From Mycobacterium sp. 852002-40037_SCH5390672 (lineage in GTDB: Bacteria > Actinomycetota > Actinomycetes > Mycobacteriales > Mycobacteriaceae), in assembly GCF_001665875.1 (NCBI RefSeq), contig NZ_LZTA01000001.1:160972-224971 (forward strand): a DNA stretch of 64,000 nucleotides, given 5' to 3'. A program made the translations under genes and the position numbers. This document shows, one piece after another, positions 33,466-42,868 of this stretch. Numbering within the stretch: position 1 is the stretch's first letter; every line of letters starts with the position of its first letter. The notes beneath the pieces are model-generated. The model saw nothing but the letters and a program-made list of their open reading frames with translations. It was not told where the DNA came from and ran no database searches.

Positions 33466-34716
33466 TTAGAGGGGCCGCGTCAGCCAGAGGTTGTCGGTGG
33501 AGGCGGCCGCGTAGGGCCCCTGGGCGGCCCCGCTCTGCAACACCAGGTCGAATGCCTCGGCGCGCATCCTGCGGTCGGTGTACAGCAAGACGATGACTCC
33601 CGCGTTGAAGGGTGCGGTGATGATCTCGCCGATCGCCGCCCCCACCGAGAGAACCGCGGTGCTGACCAGGAACGCCGTGCTGGACGAGGTGGTCTGGAAA
33701 AACTGGCCGACGATGCTGAAGGGCACCGCGACGGCGTTGGCGACGACGGATGCCACCAAGAAGGTGAGCAGCCGGATACCCAGCACCCGCCAAAAGCCGT
33801 TGCGAACCAGCTTGAACGATCGGGTGATCGCGTCCATGACGGGCAGCCGCTCCAGCACGATCAGCACCGGAGCGAAAAGCACCACGGTGTAGAGGTAGGC
33901 CAGGAGCGCGAGGACGACCAGCACCAGGGGGATGCCCAACACCACTGCCGCCGCGGCATTGCCGATCGCCGCCAACACCCCGATGATCACCGCGACCAGG
34001 CCGGCAAGGGCCGCCACCACGACCGCTTCCAGCAGGGCCAAACCGAGCAGGGGCAGCAGTCGTCCGCGGATTTTTGCCCAGGTTTCGCCGATGGTGATCG
34101 GTGACCCGAACACCGCCCGCCCGACGATGACGGTGAGCATGCCGGACAGCAACATGCCGCCCAGCCAGCCGACCAGGATGCCGCCGCCCACGGATGCAGA
34201 CCAGGCACCCAGGACCCCCGAGCTCAGTTCGCCGGGCCGATCGGTGCTGAACCTGTCGGCGGCGGCCAGCGGTCCGAAGAACGCGACCTTGGTGATGATC
34301 TGCATGATCACCACGACGATGGCGGTCAAACCCAACGTCGCTTTCGGATTCGCCCGGACGTAGCCGACTGCGCCGTTGAAGATGTCGCCGAGTGTCAGCG
34401 GCCGCAGGGGGATGATCCCGGGTTTGACGGCTCCGTAGCCCGGCGGCGCGCCGAACGGCGACGGCGATCCATAACCCGGCGGCGGCCCGTATCCGGGTGG
34501 CGGACCGTAGCCCGGCGGCGGCCCGTATCCGGGTGGCGGACCGTAGCCTGGCGGCGGCCCGTATCCGGGTGGCGGACCGTAGCCCGGAGGTGGCCCGTAT
34601 CCGGGTGGCGAACCGTATGCCGGTGGCGGGCCATATCCCGCGGGTGGACCGTATTCAGGTTGTGGACCGTATGCCGGTGGCGGACCAGCCGGATAACCAG
34701 GCGGCGGCGCGCTCAC
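33466..34716 (-). CDS. Membrane protein with YGPPPG-repeat N-terminus (Rv3689-like)
   Basis: A 416-residue protein from GTG 34716 (reads MSAPPPGYPAGPPPAYG); an ATG at 34756 is in a different, short frame. The N-terminal 100 residues are a cytoplasmic low-complexity repeat of GYGPPP units encoded by four 36-bp DNA repeats. The rest has about six transmembrane helices with the glycerophosphoryl-diester phosphodiesterase-like membrane domain signature (PLTLGDIFNGAVGYVRANP, FAPVLIVLERLPVMDAITRSF). It heads the DUF4129-DUF4350-MoxR-DUF58 operon. Confidence 0.85.
   Translation of the reverse strand: MSAPPPGYPAGPPPAYGPQPEYGPPAGYGPPPAYGSPPGYGPPPGYGPPPGYGPPPGYGPPPGYGPPPGYGPPPGYGPPPGYGSPSPFGAPPGYGAVKPGIIPLRPLTLGDIFNGAVGYVRANPKATLGLTAIVVVIMQIITKVAFFGPLAAADRFSTDRPGELSSGVLGAWSASVGGGILVGWLGGMLLSGMLTVIVGRAVFGSPITIGETWAKIRGRLLPLLGLALLEAVVVAALAGLVAVIIGVLAAIGNAAAAVVLGIPLVLVVLALLAYLYTVVLFAPVLIVLERLPVMDAITRSFKLVRNGFWRVLGIRLLTFLVASVVANAVAVPFSIVGQFFQTTSSSTAFLVSTAVLSVGAAIGEIITAPFNAGVIVLLYTDRRMRAEAFDLVLQSGAAQGPYAAASTDNLWLTRPL
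34475..34618. repeat. Four tandem 36-bp repeats encoding GYGPPP units
   Basis: Copies at 34475-34510 and 34511-34546 are identical; those at 34547-34582 and 34583-34618 carry one and several changes. The repeat is in frame. Identical copies suggest recent slippage, so copy number is likely to vary between strains. Confidence 0.9.
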
Positions 34717-34828
34717 CGAACCCCGCGGCCTTTGCAGCCGGGCGCGTCGTTCGTCATGGGCTCCATCCTGTCGGCGGTCGGGGCATTTCACAATGTTGCC
34801 GCTCCGCCCGGCGCGTAGCGTCTCACAC

Positions 34829-35293
34829 ATGGCGGAACTCAAATCCCGGCTCCGGACGGACCTGACCGCGGCGATGAAGGCCCAGGACAAGTTGCGAACG
34901 GCCACGCTGCGCATGCTGTTGGCCGCGATCCAAACCGAGGAAGTCTCCGGTAAGCAGGCCAAAGACCTCACCGATGAGGAAGTCATCAAGGTGCTGGCCA
35001 AGGAATCGCGCAAACGGAGCGAATCCGCGGAGATCTACACGCAGAACGGGCGCGGAGAGCTCGCCGCCAACGAGCACGCCGAGGGCCGGATCATCGACGA
35101 ATACCTGCCCACCCCGCTCACCGAGGCCGAGGTGGCCGACGTTGCCGACACCGCGATCGCTCAGGTCGCCGAGGAAATCGGCGAGCGGCCGGGGATGAAA
35201 CAGATGGGCCAGGTGATGAAGGCCGCCACCGCGATCGCCGCCGGCAAGGCCGACGGCGCCCGCCTCTCGGCCGCCGTCAAAGAGCGCCTTTAG
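34829..35293 (+). CDS. GatB/YqeY domain protein (Rv3688c-like)
   Basis: A 154-residue stand-alone YqeY protein (MAELKSRLRTDLTAAMKAQD), related to the C-terminal tRNA-binding domain of GatB. The family signature LRMLLAAIQTEEV and the GMKQMGQVMKA end are present. ATG 34829 is preferred over the open frame from 34793. It may take part in tRNA-dependent amidation, but this is unproven. It is the last gene before the selenocysteine island; in M. tuberculosis its neighbour is rsfB. Confidence 0.92.
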   Translation: MAELKSRLRTDLTAAMKAQDKLRTATLRMLLAAIQTEEVSGKQAKDLTDEEVIKVLAKESRKRSESAEIYTQNGRGELAANEHAEGRIIDEYLPTPLTEAEVADVADTAIAQVAEEIGERPGMKQMGQVMKAATAIAAGKADGARLSAAVKERL

Positions 35294-35302
35294 CCACCCG
35301 AG

Positions 35303-36997
35303 TCAGACCACAACCCGGCTTCCGTCATCGCCGCGGCGCGTCACGCGCCGGGCATCGAGCTGTTCCAGCAATGGCACCGCCACCCGCCGGGTGGTGCCCA
35401 GCGCCCGGCGCGCCTCGCTGACGGTGAACGGTTGCGGCAGCGTCGCCAGCACGCCGGCGGCACGGTCCAGCGCGTCGCGTCCCAGCACCACCCCGTCGGC
35501 GATCCGCGTCAGCCGCCCGGCCCGCACCGCCGCGGCCAGCTCGCGGGGGCCCAGCTTCAGCTCCGCGAGCTCATCGGCCTCGGGCGCCCGGAACGGCTCG
35601 GCGCCCAGCCACTCCTCGACCGCGCGCACGGCCTCGTCGACGCGGGCCGGCAGACCCGTCCCGGGCCGGCGGACCAGCCCGTCGGCCACCTCCAGGCCGC
35701 TGCCGTCGAGCAACTTCGGCACGAGTTCGGCGGTGGGCAGCCCGACCTGCTGTCGCAGCGTTTCCAGCGGCATGCCCGCCGCGACGTCGTGATCGCTCGC
35801 CCAGCGCCGCACCGCCGCGGTCGCGTCCTCCCGTCGCGCCGCCCACTGCCGCGGGTCCACCACCCAGTCGCCCACCCGCTGCCCGCGCGCCGGAAGACCC
35901 ATGGCGCGCAGGTCGGCCACGCGCGCGAAGTCGGGCGCCCGGACCTGCCCGGTGGCCAGCTCTGCGGCGCGAACCCGCGCCGCGCCGCGCCGTCGGAGCG
36001 CGGGTGGGCGGACGTCGAGCACCTCGATTCCCGCCGCGATCCGGTGCTGCCCGGGGTCGCGGAGCAGCCCGACGTCTCCCACCCGCAACGGCAGCGGCCT
36101 GGCCAGCCTCAGCCGCGCCGCGGCGGACCCCAGCCGGCGCACCTGCACCGGCACGCCCGCCGACCCGATGTGCAGCACGAGCTGGCGGTGCAGCGTGTCC
36201 GCGGATCGCAGCGCGACGTCCACCTCCGCGGTGTCCAGCCACGCGCCCGGCGTGCGCACGGTATCCCCGCGACCGATGTCGTGGCGGTCCACGCCCCGCA
36301 GATTCAGCGCGACCCTGGAAACCGGGCCCACCGCGTCCGCACCGCGGCCCAACGATTGCAGCCCGCGGATGGTGACGCGCCGTCCGGCGTGCTCGAGTTC
36401 GTCGCCCACCCGCACCGTGCCGGCGGACAGCGTGCCGGTGACGACGGTGCCCGCACCCCGGACGGTGAAGCTGCGATCGACCCACAGCCGCACGTCGGCC
36501 TCGGGGTCCGGCGGGGGCAGCCGGTCGGTCAGCGCCAGCAGTTCGGTGCGTACCCGGTCGAGGTCGGTACCGATCACGACGGGAGCGCCGGCAAGTGACG
36601 TGGCGCCCAGCCGTTCCGACGCCTGCGCGCCCGCTGGAGCCGGATCGGCCAGATCGGCCTTGCTGATCACCAGCAGTCCGTGGCGGACCCCGAGCGCGTC
36701 CAACGCCGCCAGATGTTCCTCCGACTGCGGCATCCAGCCCTCGGTGGCGGCCACGACGAAAACCACCGCCCCGACCGCTCCGACCCCGGCCAGCATGTTC
36801 GCCACGAACCGCTCGTGGCCCGGCACGTCGACGAACGCCAGCTGACGGCCACCGAGCTCGGTCCACGCGAAGCCCAGATCGATGGTCAGGCCACGGCGCT
36901 GTTCCTCGGCCAACCGATCCGGCCGCATGCCGGTAATCCGTTGCAGCAGAGTCGATTTGCCGTGATCGACGTGCCCGGCGGTGGCTAGGACGAACAC
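35303..36997 (-). CDS. selB: Selenocysteine-specific elongation factor SelB
   Basis: SelB carries selenocysteinyl-tRNA to UGA codons marked by a SECIS hairpin. The 564-residue protein has the GTPase motifs AGHVDHGKST (residues 7-16), DVPGHERF (57-64) and SKADL, two beta-barrel domains (AGTVVTGTL), and a C-terminal set of winged helices that bind SECIS RNA (PLETLRQQVGLPTAEL, PFTVSEARRALGTTRRV). The start is GTG 36997, overlapping the selA stop by 13 bp; the longer open frame to 37198 runs inside selA. Its target here is fdhA. Confidence 0.96.
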   Translation of the reverse strand: MFVLATAGHVDHGKSTLLQRITGMRPDRLAEEQRRGLTIDLGFAWTELGGRQLAFVDVPGHERFVANMLAGVGAVGAVVFVVAATEGWMPQSEEHLAALDALGVRHGLLVISKADLADPAPAGAQASERLGATSLAGAPVVIGTDLDRVRTELLALTDRLPPPDPEADVRLWVDRSFTVRGAGTVVTGTLSAGTVRVGDELEHAGRRVTIRGLQSLGRGADAVGPVSRVALNLRGVDRHDIGRGDTVRTPGAWLDTAEVDVALRSADTLHRQLVLHIGSAGVPVQVRRLGSAAARLRLARPLPLRVGDVGLLRDPGQHRIAAGIEVLDVRPPALRRRGAARVRAAELATGQVRAPDFARVADLRAMGLPARGQRVGDWVVDPRQWAARREDATAAVRRWASDHDVAAGMPLETLRQQVGLPTAELVPKLLDGSGLEVADGLVRRPGTGLPARVDEAVRAVEEWLGAEPFRAPEADELAELKLGPRELAAAVRAGRLTRIADGVVLGRDALDRAAGVLATLPQPFTVSEARRALGTTRRVAVPLLEQLDARRVTRRGDDGSRVVV

Positions 36998-38286
36998 GCC
37001 CGTACCGCCGCGGCCAGCAGCTCGTCGTCCTCGGGCGGCACCGTGCACAGGTCGAGCAGACACCGGCCGCCCTCCAGCCGGCCGACGACGGGCGGGCTGC
37101 CGATGCGTAACGCGGCCGCGTAGGACTCGGGCAGGCTCACCGCGGCGCTGGGCAATTCGACACCGGGCGCGCCGCCGCCGCCGACGGCAGCCATGCACTC
37201 CACCGCCACCGCCCCAATTTCGCGGGGCAGCCCGGCGGCCAGCGACTCGGCCCGGGCGCGCAGTCCTTTGACGTCGGCGGCCAGCGCCTGCGCGACAGGC
37301 GGCGGCGGCCCCAGCAGGGTCGCTTCCAGCGCGGCCAGCGTCAGCTTGTCCACCCGCAGGGCGCGCGCCGCGGGATGGCGCCGAATCCGCTCGATCAGCT
37401 CGGGGCGACCGAAGAGCAACCCGGCCTGCGGCCCGCCGAGCAATTTGTCCCCGCTTGCGGTCACCAGGTCGGCGCCGCCGGCCAGCGTCGACGTCGCATC
37501 CGGCTCGTCGGGCAGCACCGGATGCGGTGACAACAGGCCCGAGCCGATGTCAACCACCAGCGGGACGCCGAGCTTGCGCAGTTCCGGTGCCAACGCCGCG
37601 ACGTCGACGGCCGAGGTGAACCCGCTGACATGGAAGTTGGATGGGTGCACCTTCAGCACGAAACCGGTCTGCGGCCCGAGCGCCTCGGTGTAGTCGCGCA
37701 GGCTGGTGCGGTTGGTGGTGCCGACCTCGCGCAGCCGCGATCCGGTGGATTCCAGTAGCTCGGGAATTCGGAACCCATCACCGATTTCCACCAGTTCGCC
37801 GCGGCTGAGCACGATTTCCTTGCCGGGAGCCAGCGCCATGGCGGTCAACAGCAGTGCGGCCGCGTTGTTGTTGACGACGTGCACGCCACCGGCGCTCGGA
37901 ACCGCACGTCCCAGCGCGGTCAGCGCACCCCGTCCGCGGCGCGCCCGCCGGCCGGTGGCCAGGTCGAACTCGACGTCAGTGGTACCGCCGGCGGCCACCA
38001 CCGCATCCAGCGCGGCCCGTGACAGCGGCGCGCGGCCCAGATTGGTGTGCACCACCACGCCGGTGGCGTTGATGACCGGCCGCAGGCTCGACGCGGTGGC
38101 GGGGAGTGCGGCGACGGCGTGCTCGGCGACCTGCTCGGGTGAGATCTCGCCGGCGCGTGCCCGCTGCTGGGCCGCGGTGATCACCGACTTCACCAGGGCT
38201 CGGCCCAGCACCCGCTGCGCCGCGGCCAGGCGCGGATCGGTGAGCAGTGTGTCGGTGCCGGGCACCCGTCGGCGCGGGTCAGTCAT
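36985..38286 (-). CDS. selA: L-seryl-tRNA(Sec) selenium transferase SelA
   Basis: SelA converts seryl-tRNA(Sec) to selenocysteinyl-tRNA using selenophosphate and PLP. The 433-residue protein has VINATGVVVHTNLGRAPLS and the PLP lysine Lys281 in TASGDKLLGGPQAG. ATG 38286 lies 22 bp downstream of the tRNA-Sec gene on the same strand, giving a tRNA-selA-selB order. Confidence 0.96.
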   Translation of the reverse strand: MTDPRRRVPGTDTLLTDPRLAAAQRVLGRALVKSVITAAQQRARAGEISPEQVAEHAVAALPATASSLRPVINATGVVVHTNLGRAPLSRAALDAVVAAGGTTDVEFDLATGRRARRGRGALTALGRAVPSAGGVHVVNNNAAALLLTAMALAPGKEIVLSRGELVEIGDGFRIPELLESTGSRLREVGTTNRTSLRDYTEALGPQTGFVLKVHPSNFHVSGFTSAVDVAALAPELRKLGVPLVVDIGSGLLSPHPVLPDEPDATSTLAGGADLVTASGDKLLGGPQAGLLFGRPELIERIRRHPAARALRVDKLTLAALEATLLGPPPPVAQALAADVKGLRARAESLAAGLPREIGAVAVECMAAVGGGGAPGVELPSAAVSLPESYAAALRIGSPPVVGRLEGGRCLLDLCTVPPEDDELLAAAVRACSS

Positions 38287-38307
38287 CGCAGGCCCGAAAG
38301 AGCATGG

Positions 38308-38399
38308 CGGAGGCGGACGGGAATCGAACCCGCCAGCGGCAGCGTCTGCCGTTCGACGGTTTTGAAGACCGCGCCGGTCACCAGACCGGGCACGCCTCC
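38308..38399 (-). tRNA. selC: tRNA-Sec (anticodon UCA)
   Basis: A 92-nt tRNA, longer than ordinary tRNAs, on the minus strand. The acceptor arm pairs GGAGGCG (38399-38393) with CGCCTCC (38315-38309), the discriminator is G (38308) and an encoded CCA follows (38307-38305). The anticodon loop CUUCAAA has UCA (38365-38363). A long variable arm (CGAACGGCAGACGCUGCCG region) and a T arm with GGTTCGATTCC are present, all selenocysteine-tRNA hallmarks. It lies immediately upstream of selA. Confidence 0.95.
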
Positions 38400-38444
38400 T
38401 TGAGCCATGGCGCCAATTGTCGCAGCCTGTCCGGCGCGGGCACC

Positions 38445-39446
38445 ATGGACGCCGTGACGTACCGGCTGACTCAATACGCCCACGGCGGCGGCTGCGCCTG
38501 CAAGATCCCGCCCGGTGAGCTGGAGGACGTGCTTCGAGGACTGGGATCAAACCCGCCGCGTGACCCGTTGGGGGAGTTGCTGGTGGGTCTGGACAACGGC
38601 GACGACGCGGCCGTGGTGCGGATCCAGGACGGTACGGCGCTGATCGCGACGACGGACTTCTTCACACCGGTGGTGGACGACGCGTACGACTGGGGCCGGA
38701 TCGCGGCCACCAACGCGCTGTCCGACGTCTACGCGATGGGTGGACGCCCGGTGGTCGCGGTGAATCTGCTGGGCTGGCCGCGCGATGTGCTGCCGTTCGA
38801 GTTGGCCGCCGAGACACTGCGCGGCGGGCTGGATGTGTGCGGCCTGGCCGGCTGCCACCTGGGCGGCGGGCACAGCGTGGATGACCCCGAGCCCAAGTAC
38901 GGGCTGGCAGTCACCGGGATCGGCGACCCAAACCGCCTGCTGCGCAACGATTCCGGCAAGCCGGGAACGCCGTTGTCGCTGACAAAGCCGCTCGGCGTCG
39001 GTGTGCTGAACAACAGGCACAAGGCCACCGGCGAGCGCTTCGAAGAGGCGATCGCCGTGATGACCACGCTCAACGCCGGGGCGGCGGCCGCGGCGCTGGC
39101 GGCCGGGGTCGAATGTGCCACCGACGTAACCGGTTTCGGGCTGCTCGGACATCTGCACAAGCTGGCGCGGGCCAGCGGCGTCACGGCGGTCATCGACGCC
39201 GCGGCCGTGCCCTACCTGGACGGCGCGCGGGCGGCGATGGCCGCCGGCTACCTCAGCGGCGGCACCCGGCGAAACCTCGATTGGGTGGCGCCGCACGTCG
39301 ACCTGACCGCCGTGGGCGAGGAAGACGCCCTGCTGCTCGCCGACGCGCAAACCTCCGGCGGGCTGCTGATCGCCGGCGAGATCCCGGGCGCGCCCGTCAT
39401 CGGCGAGCTGGTACCGCGCGGCGAGCACACCATCGTCGTGCGCTGA
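38445..39446 (+). CDS. selD: Selenophosphate synthetase SelD
   Basis: SelD makes selenophosphate from selenide and ATP, the selenium donor for SelA. The 333-residue protein has the active-site loop GGGCACK with Cys17 and Lys20, the same numbering as E. coli SelD; the cysteine codons are TGC, so this SelD is not itself a selenoprotein. Other motifs are GNDDAA-like LDNGDDAAVV, DVTGFGLLGHL and DAQTSGGLL. ATG 38445 is 45 bp from the divergent tRNA-Sec gene, so the two promoters must overlap. Confidence 0.96.
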   Translation: MDAVTYRLTQYAHGGGCACKIPPGELEDVLRGLGSNPPRDPLGELLVGLDNGDDAAVVRIQDGTALIATTDFFTPVVDDAYDWGRIAATNALSDVYAMGGRPVVAVNLLGWPRDVLPFELAAETLRGGLDVCGLAGCHLGGGHSVDDPEPKYGLAVTGIGDPNRLLRNDSGKPGTPLSLTKPLGVGVLNNRHKATGERFEEAIAVMTTLNAGAAAAALAAGVECATDVTGFGLLGHLHKLARASGVTAVIDAAAVPYLDGARAAMAAGYLSGGTRRNLDWVAPHVDLTAVGEEDALLLADAQTSGGLLIAGEIPGAPVIGELVPRGEHTIVVR

Positions 39447-39469
39447 CCGCGCCGATCGCATCAAGGTGC

Positions 39470-39514
39470 ATGGCGACCCGCTGCGCCCGGCTTCGCCGCG
39501 CTTGCGATCGCCAT
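39470..39514. repeat. Dispersed repeat element related to the leuA VNTR unit
   Basis: A 37-bp core starting CGACCCGCTGCGCCCGGCTT matches the leuA repeat core at all but three positions. It is flanked by complementary arms ATGGCGA (39470-39476) and TCGCCAT (39508-39514). The leuA copies likewise have complementary flanks (GGTG and CACC). This indicates a mobile or gene-converted hairpin element family. It lies between selD and fdhA. Confidence 0.7.
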
Positions 39515-39526
39515 TAGGGTGAGGGC

Positions 39527-42500
39527 ATGGCCCTGCGCAAGGTGTTTCTGGAATGGCCCGTCCTGCGTCAGTTGCGCTCGACCGACAAGCTCGGCCGCGG
39601 CTCAGCGGTGACCTCCAAACACACCCGCGCGCTGGCCCCGCGCACCACGACAGCCGACCGCGTCGTGCAGAGCGTGTGCCCGTATTGCGCCGTCGGCTGC
39701 GGGCAGCGGGTCTACGTCAAGGATGAGCGGGTCGTCGCGATCGAGGGCGATCCCGATTCGCCGATCTCGCGAGGAAGGTTGTGCCCCAAGGGTTCTGCCA
39801 GTGAGCAGTTGGTGAACTCGCCCGGACGTCAGCTGCAGGTGCTCTACCGCGCGCCGCGGGCGACCGAATGGCAACCCCTGGAGCTGGACACCGCGATCGA
39901 CATGATCGCCGACCGCTTCGTGGAATCGCGCCGCAACAGTTGGCAGGACATCGACAAAAAGGGCAACCTGCTGCGCCGCACCATGGGTATCGCCGCCCTC
40001 GGCGGTGCGACGCTGGACAACGAAGAGAACTATCTGATCAAGAAGCTCTTCACCGCCGCGGGCGCCATTCAGATCGAGAACCAAGCTCGTATTTGACACT
40101 CCGCCACGGTTCCCGGTCTGGGAGCCTCCTTCGGGCGCGGCGGCGCCACCCAATCACTGCAAGACATGGCCAATGCCGACTGCATCGTCATCCAGGGCTC
40201 CAACATGGCCGAGTGCCACCCGGTCGGGTTCCAGTGGGTGGAAGAGGCTCGCGCCCGGGGCGCCCGGGTAATCCACGTCGACCCGCGCTTCACCCGCACC
40301 TCGGCGGTCTGCGATCGGCACATCCCGATCCGGGCCGGTTCGGATGTGGTGTTGCTCGGTGCGCTGATCAACCACGTCCTGACACGCGACCTCTGGTTCA
40401 AGGAGTACGTGATCGCGTACACCAACGCCGCCACCCTGATCAACGAAAACTACAGGGACACCGAGGATCTCGGTGGCCTGTTCTCCGGCTTCGATCCTGA
40501 GACCGGGCACTACGATACGTCGACGTGGGCCTATGAGGAACACGGGAACGGCCAGGTCGAGTCCGCCGGCGGCGGCCACTCGCACGGTGCCACCGCCTCG
40601 CCGAGCGCGGCGGGTGATGAGCATGGCAGCGGGGGTCCGCCGCTGGCGCACGCCCGGGTGCAGCGCGATGAAACCCTGCAGCATCCGCGGACGGTCTTCC
40701 AGATCCTCAAGCGCCACTACGCCCGCTACACCCCGGAGATGGTCAAGGACGTGTGCGGTATCAGCCGCGAGGATTTCGACTATCTGGCCCAATCCATCGT
40801 GGAGAACTCCGGGCGCGAGCGCACCACCTGCTTCGCCTACGCCGTCGGCTGGACCCAGCACACTCTCGGCGCCCAATTCATCCGCACCGCAACGATTTTG
40901 CAATTGCTGACGGGCAACGTCGGGCGCCCCGGCAGCGGCATCATGGCGCTACGCGGCCATGCCACCATTCAGGGCTCCACCGACATCCCCACGCTGTTCA
41001 ACCTGCTGCCCGGCTACCTGCCGATGCCCAAGGCGGGCATGCACGACACCTTTGCCGACTACCTCCACGCGGTCGGGTCCAAGAAACAGAAAGGGTTCTG
41101 GGCCGACGCCGATACCTACACCGTCAGCCTGCTCAAGGCATGGTGGGGGGATGCGGCCACCGCGGACAACGATTGGGCCTACGACTACCTGCCGCGGTTG
41201 TCCGGCCCGCACGGCACCTATCAAACCGTGATGGGGATGCTGGACGACGAGGTCGAGGGCTACTTCCTGCTCGGGCAGAACCCCGCTGTCGGTTCGGCCC
41301 ACGGCCGCCTGCAGCGCATGGGCATGTCGCATCTCAAGTGGCTGGTGGTCCGCGATCTCAACCTCATCGAATCGGCCACCTGGTGGAAGGACGGACCGGA
41401 GATCGCGTCGGGCGAACTCAAGACCGAGGACATCGAGACCGAGGTGTTCTTCCTGCCCGCGGCAACACACGTGGAGAAAGCGGGATCGTTCACCCAGACA
41501 CAGCGACTGGTGCAGTGGCGGCACAAGGCCGTCGAACCGCCGGGCCAGTGCCAGAGTGAACTGCAGTTCTTCTACGAGCTCGGCAGGCGGATCCGGCAAC
41601 GGCTGGCCGGCTCGACCGACGAGCGCGACCGGCCGCTGCTGGACCTGACGTGGGACTACCCGACCGACGAGCACGGCGAACCCGATGGGGAAGCGGTGCT
41701 GGCCGAGGTCAACGGGTATCGGGTCACCGGCGCCGACGCCGGAAAACCGTTGACGTCGTATACCGAGTTGCGCGCCGACGGCTCAACCGCCGCCGGGTGC
41801 TGGATCTACACCGGGGTGTACGCGGACGCCACCAATCAGGCCGCGCGCCGGGTGCCACACGGCGGTGAGTCGCCGAGCCAGTCGGAGTGGGGCTGGGCGT
41901 GGCCCGCCGACCGGCGGGTGCTCTACAACCGCGCGTCGGCCGACCCGGCCGGCAAGCCGTGGAGCGAGCGCAAGCGCTACGTCTGGTGGGACGAGACGCA
42001 GGGCAGGTGGGTCGGCTACGACGTGCCCGACTTCGTGGCCGACCGGGCGCCCGGCAGCCGGCCCGACCCCGACCTCGGCGGGCCCGACGCGCTGGCCGGG
42101 GACGACCCGTTCATCATGCAGGCCGACGGCAAGGGCTGGCTGTTCGCGCCGAAGGGATTGGTCGATGGGCCGTTACCCACGCATTACGAGCCGCAGGAGT
42201 CACCGGTCACCAACGCGCTGTATCCGCAGCAGCGCAACCCGGCACGAATCGTGTTCCCGCGCAAGGACAATCTGAGCGCACCCAGCGCCGGTGACCCCGG
42301 TGCCGAGGTCTACCCCTACGTCTTCACGACCTACCGGCTCACCGAGCATCACACCGCCGGCGGCATGAGCCGGTGGCTGCCCTACCTCTCGGAGCTGCAA
42401 CCGGAGATGTTCTGCGAGGTGTCCCCGGAACTGGCTGCCGAACGCGGACTCGAGCCCTACGGGTGGGCCACCCTCATCTCGCCCCGCGCCGCGATCGAAG

Positions 42501-42868
42501 CCCGGGTGTTGGTCACCAAACGGGTGAGCCCGCTGGTCATCAACGGCCACACCGTGCATCAGATCGGGCTGCCCTACCACTGGGGCGTCGGCAGCGACGC
42601 GCTGGTCAGCGGGGACGCGGCCAACGACCTTCTCGGTGTGACGCTCGATCCCAACGTGCAGATCCAGGAGTCCAAGGCGGGGTCGTGCGACATCCGTCCA
42701 GGCCGCCGCCCGCACGGCGAGGAGTTGCTGCGCTTGATCGCCGAATACCAATCACGCTCGGGCGTCACCACCGAGACCGACAATGTACGGGTCGACGACG
42801 CGGTCTGGGACATCGTGGGGTCACAGGACACGAGGAGGGCCGATGGGTCAGCTGACCGAACCGACTGA
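39527..42868 (+). CDS. fdhA: Formate dehydrogenase alpha subunit, selenocysteine-containing
   Basis: The catalytic subunit of a molybdopterin formate dehydrogenase, which oxidises formate to CO2. It reads as one 1113-residue protein if TGA 40094-40096 (residue 190) is decoded as selenocysteine: NQARI-Sec-HSATVPGLG aligns with the Sec/Cys-His motif of FdnG-type enzymes. The N-terminal 4Fe-4S ligands are Cys51, Cys54, Cys58 and Cys86. A SECIS-like hairpin follows the TGA. No twin-arginine motif is seen in the first 40 residues, unlike FDH-N. A His-rich stretch (GGGHSHGA) lies near residue 350. It overlaps fdhB by 26 bp. Confidence 0.96.
40094..40126 (+). promoter_or_regulatory. UGA selenocysteine codon and SECIS-like hairpin
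   Basis: TGA (40094-40096) is in frame within fdhA. Eleven bases later a 7-pair stem GGTTCCC (40108-40114) / GGGAGCC (40120-40126) closes a GGTCT loop (40115-40119). The GGUCU loop, with about 18 bases between UGA and loop, matches the E. coli fdhF/fdnG SECIS elements recognised by SelB. Confidence 0.93.

Noticed and set aside
34475..34618. Possible CRISPR-like array because of regularly spaced repeats
   Set aside because: The 36-bp units are directly tandem without spacers and lie in frame in a coding sequence, and there are no cas genes.
39527..40096. A truncated formate dehydrogenase fragment or pseudogene ending at TGA
   Set aside because: The reading frame resumes with conserved sequence immediately after TGA, a SECIS-like hairpin is present, and the complete selenocysteine machinery is adjacent.
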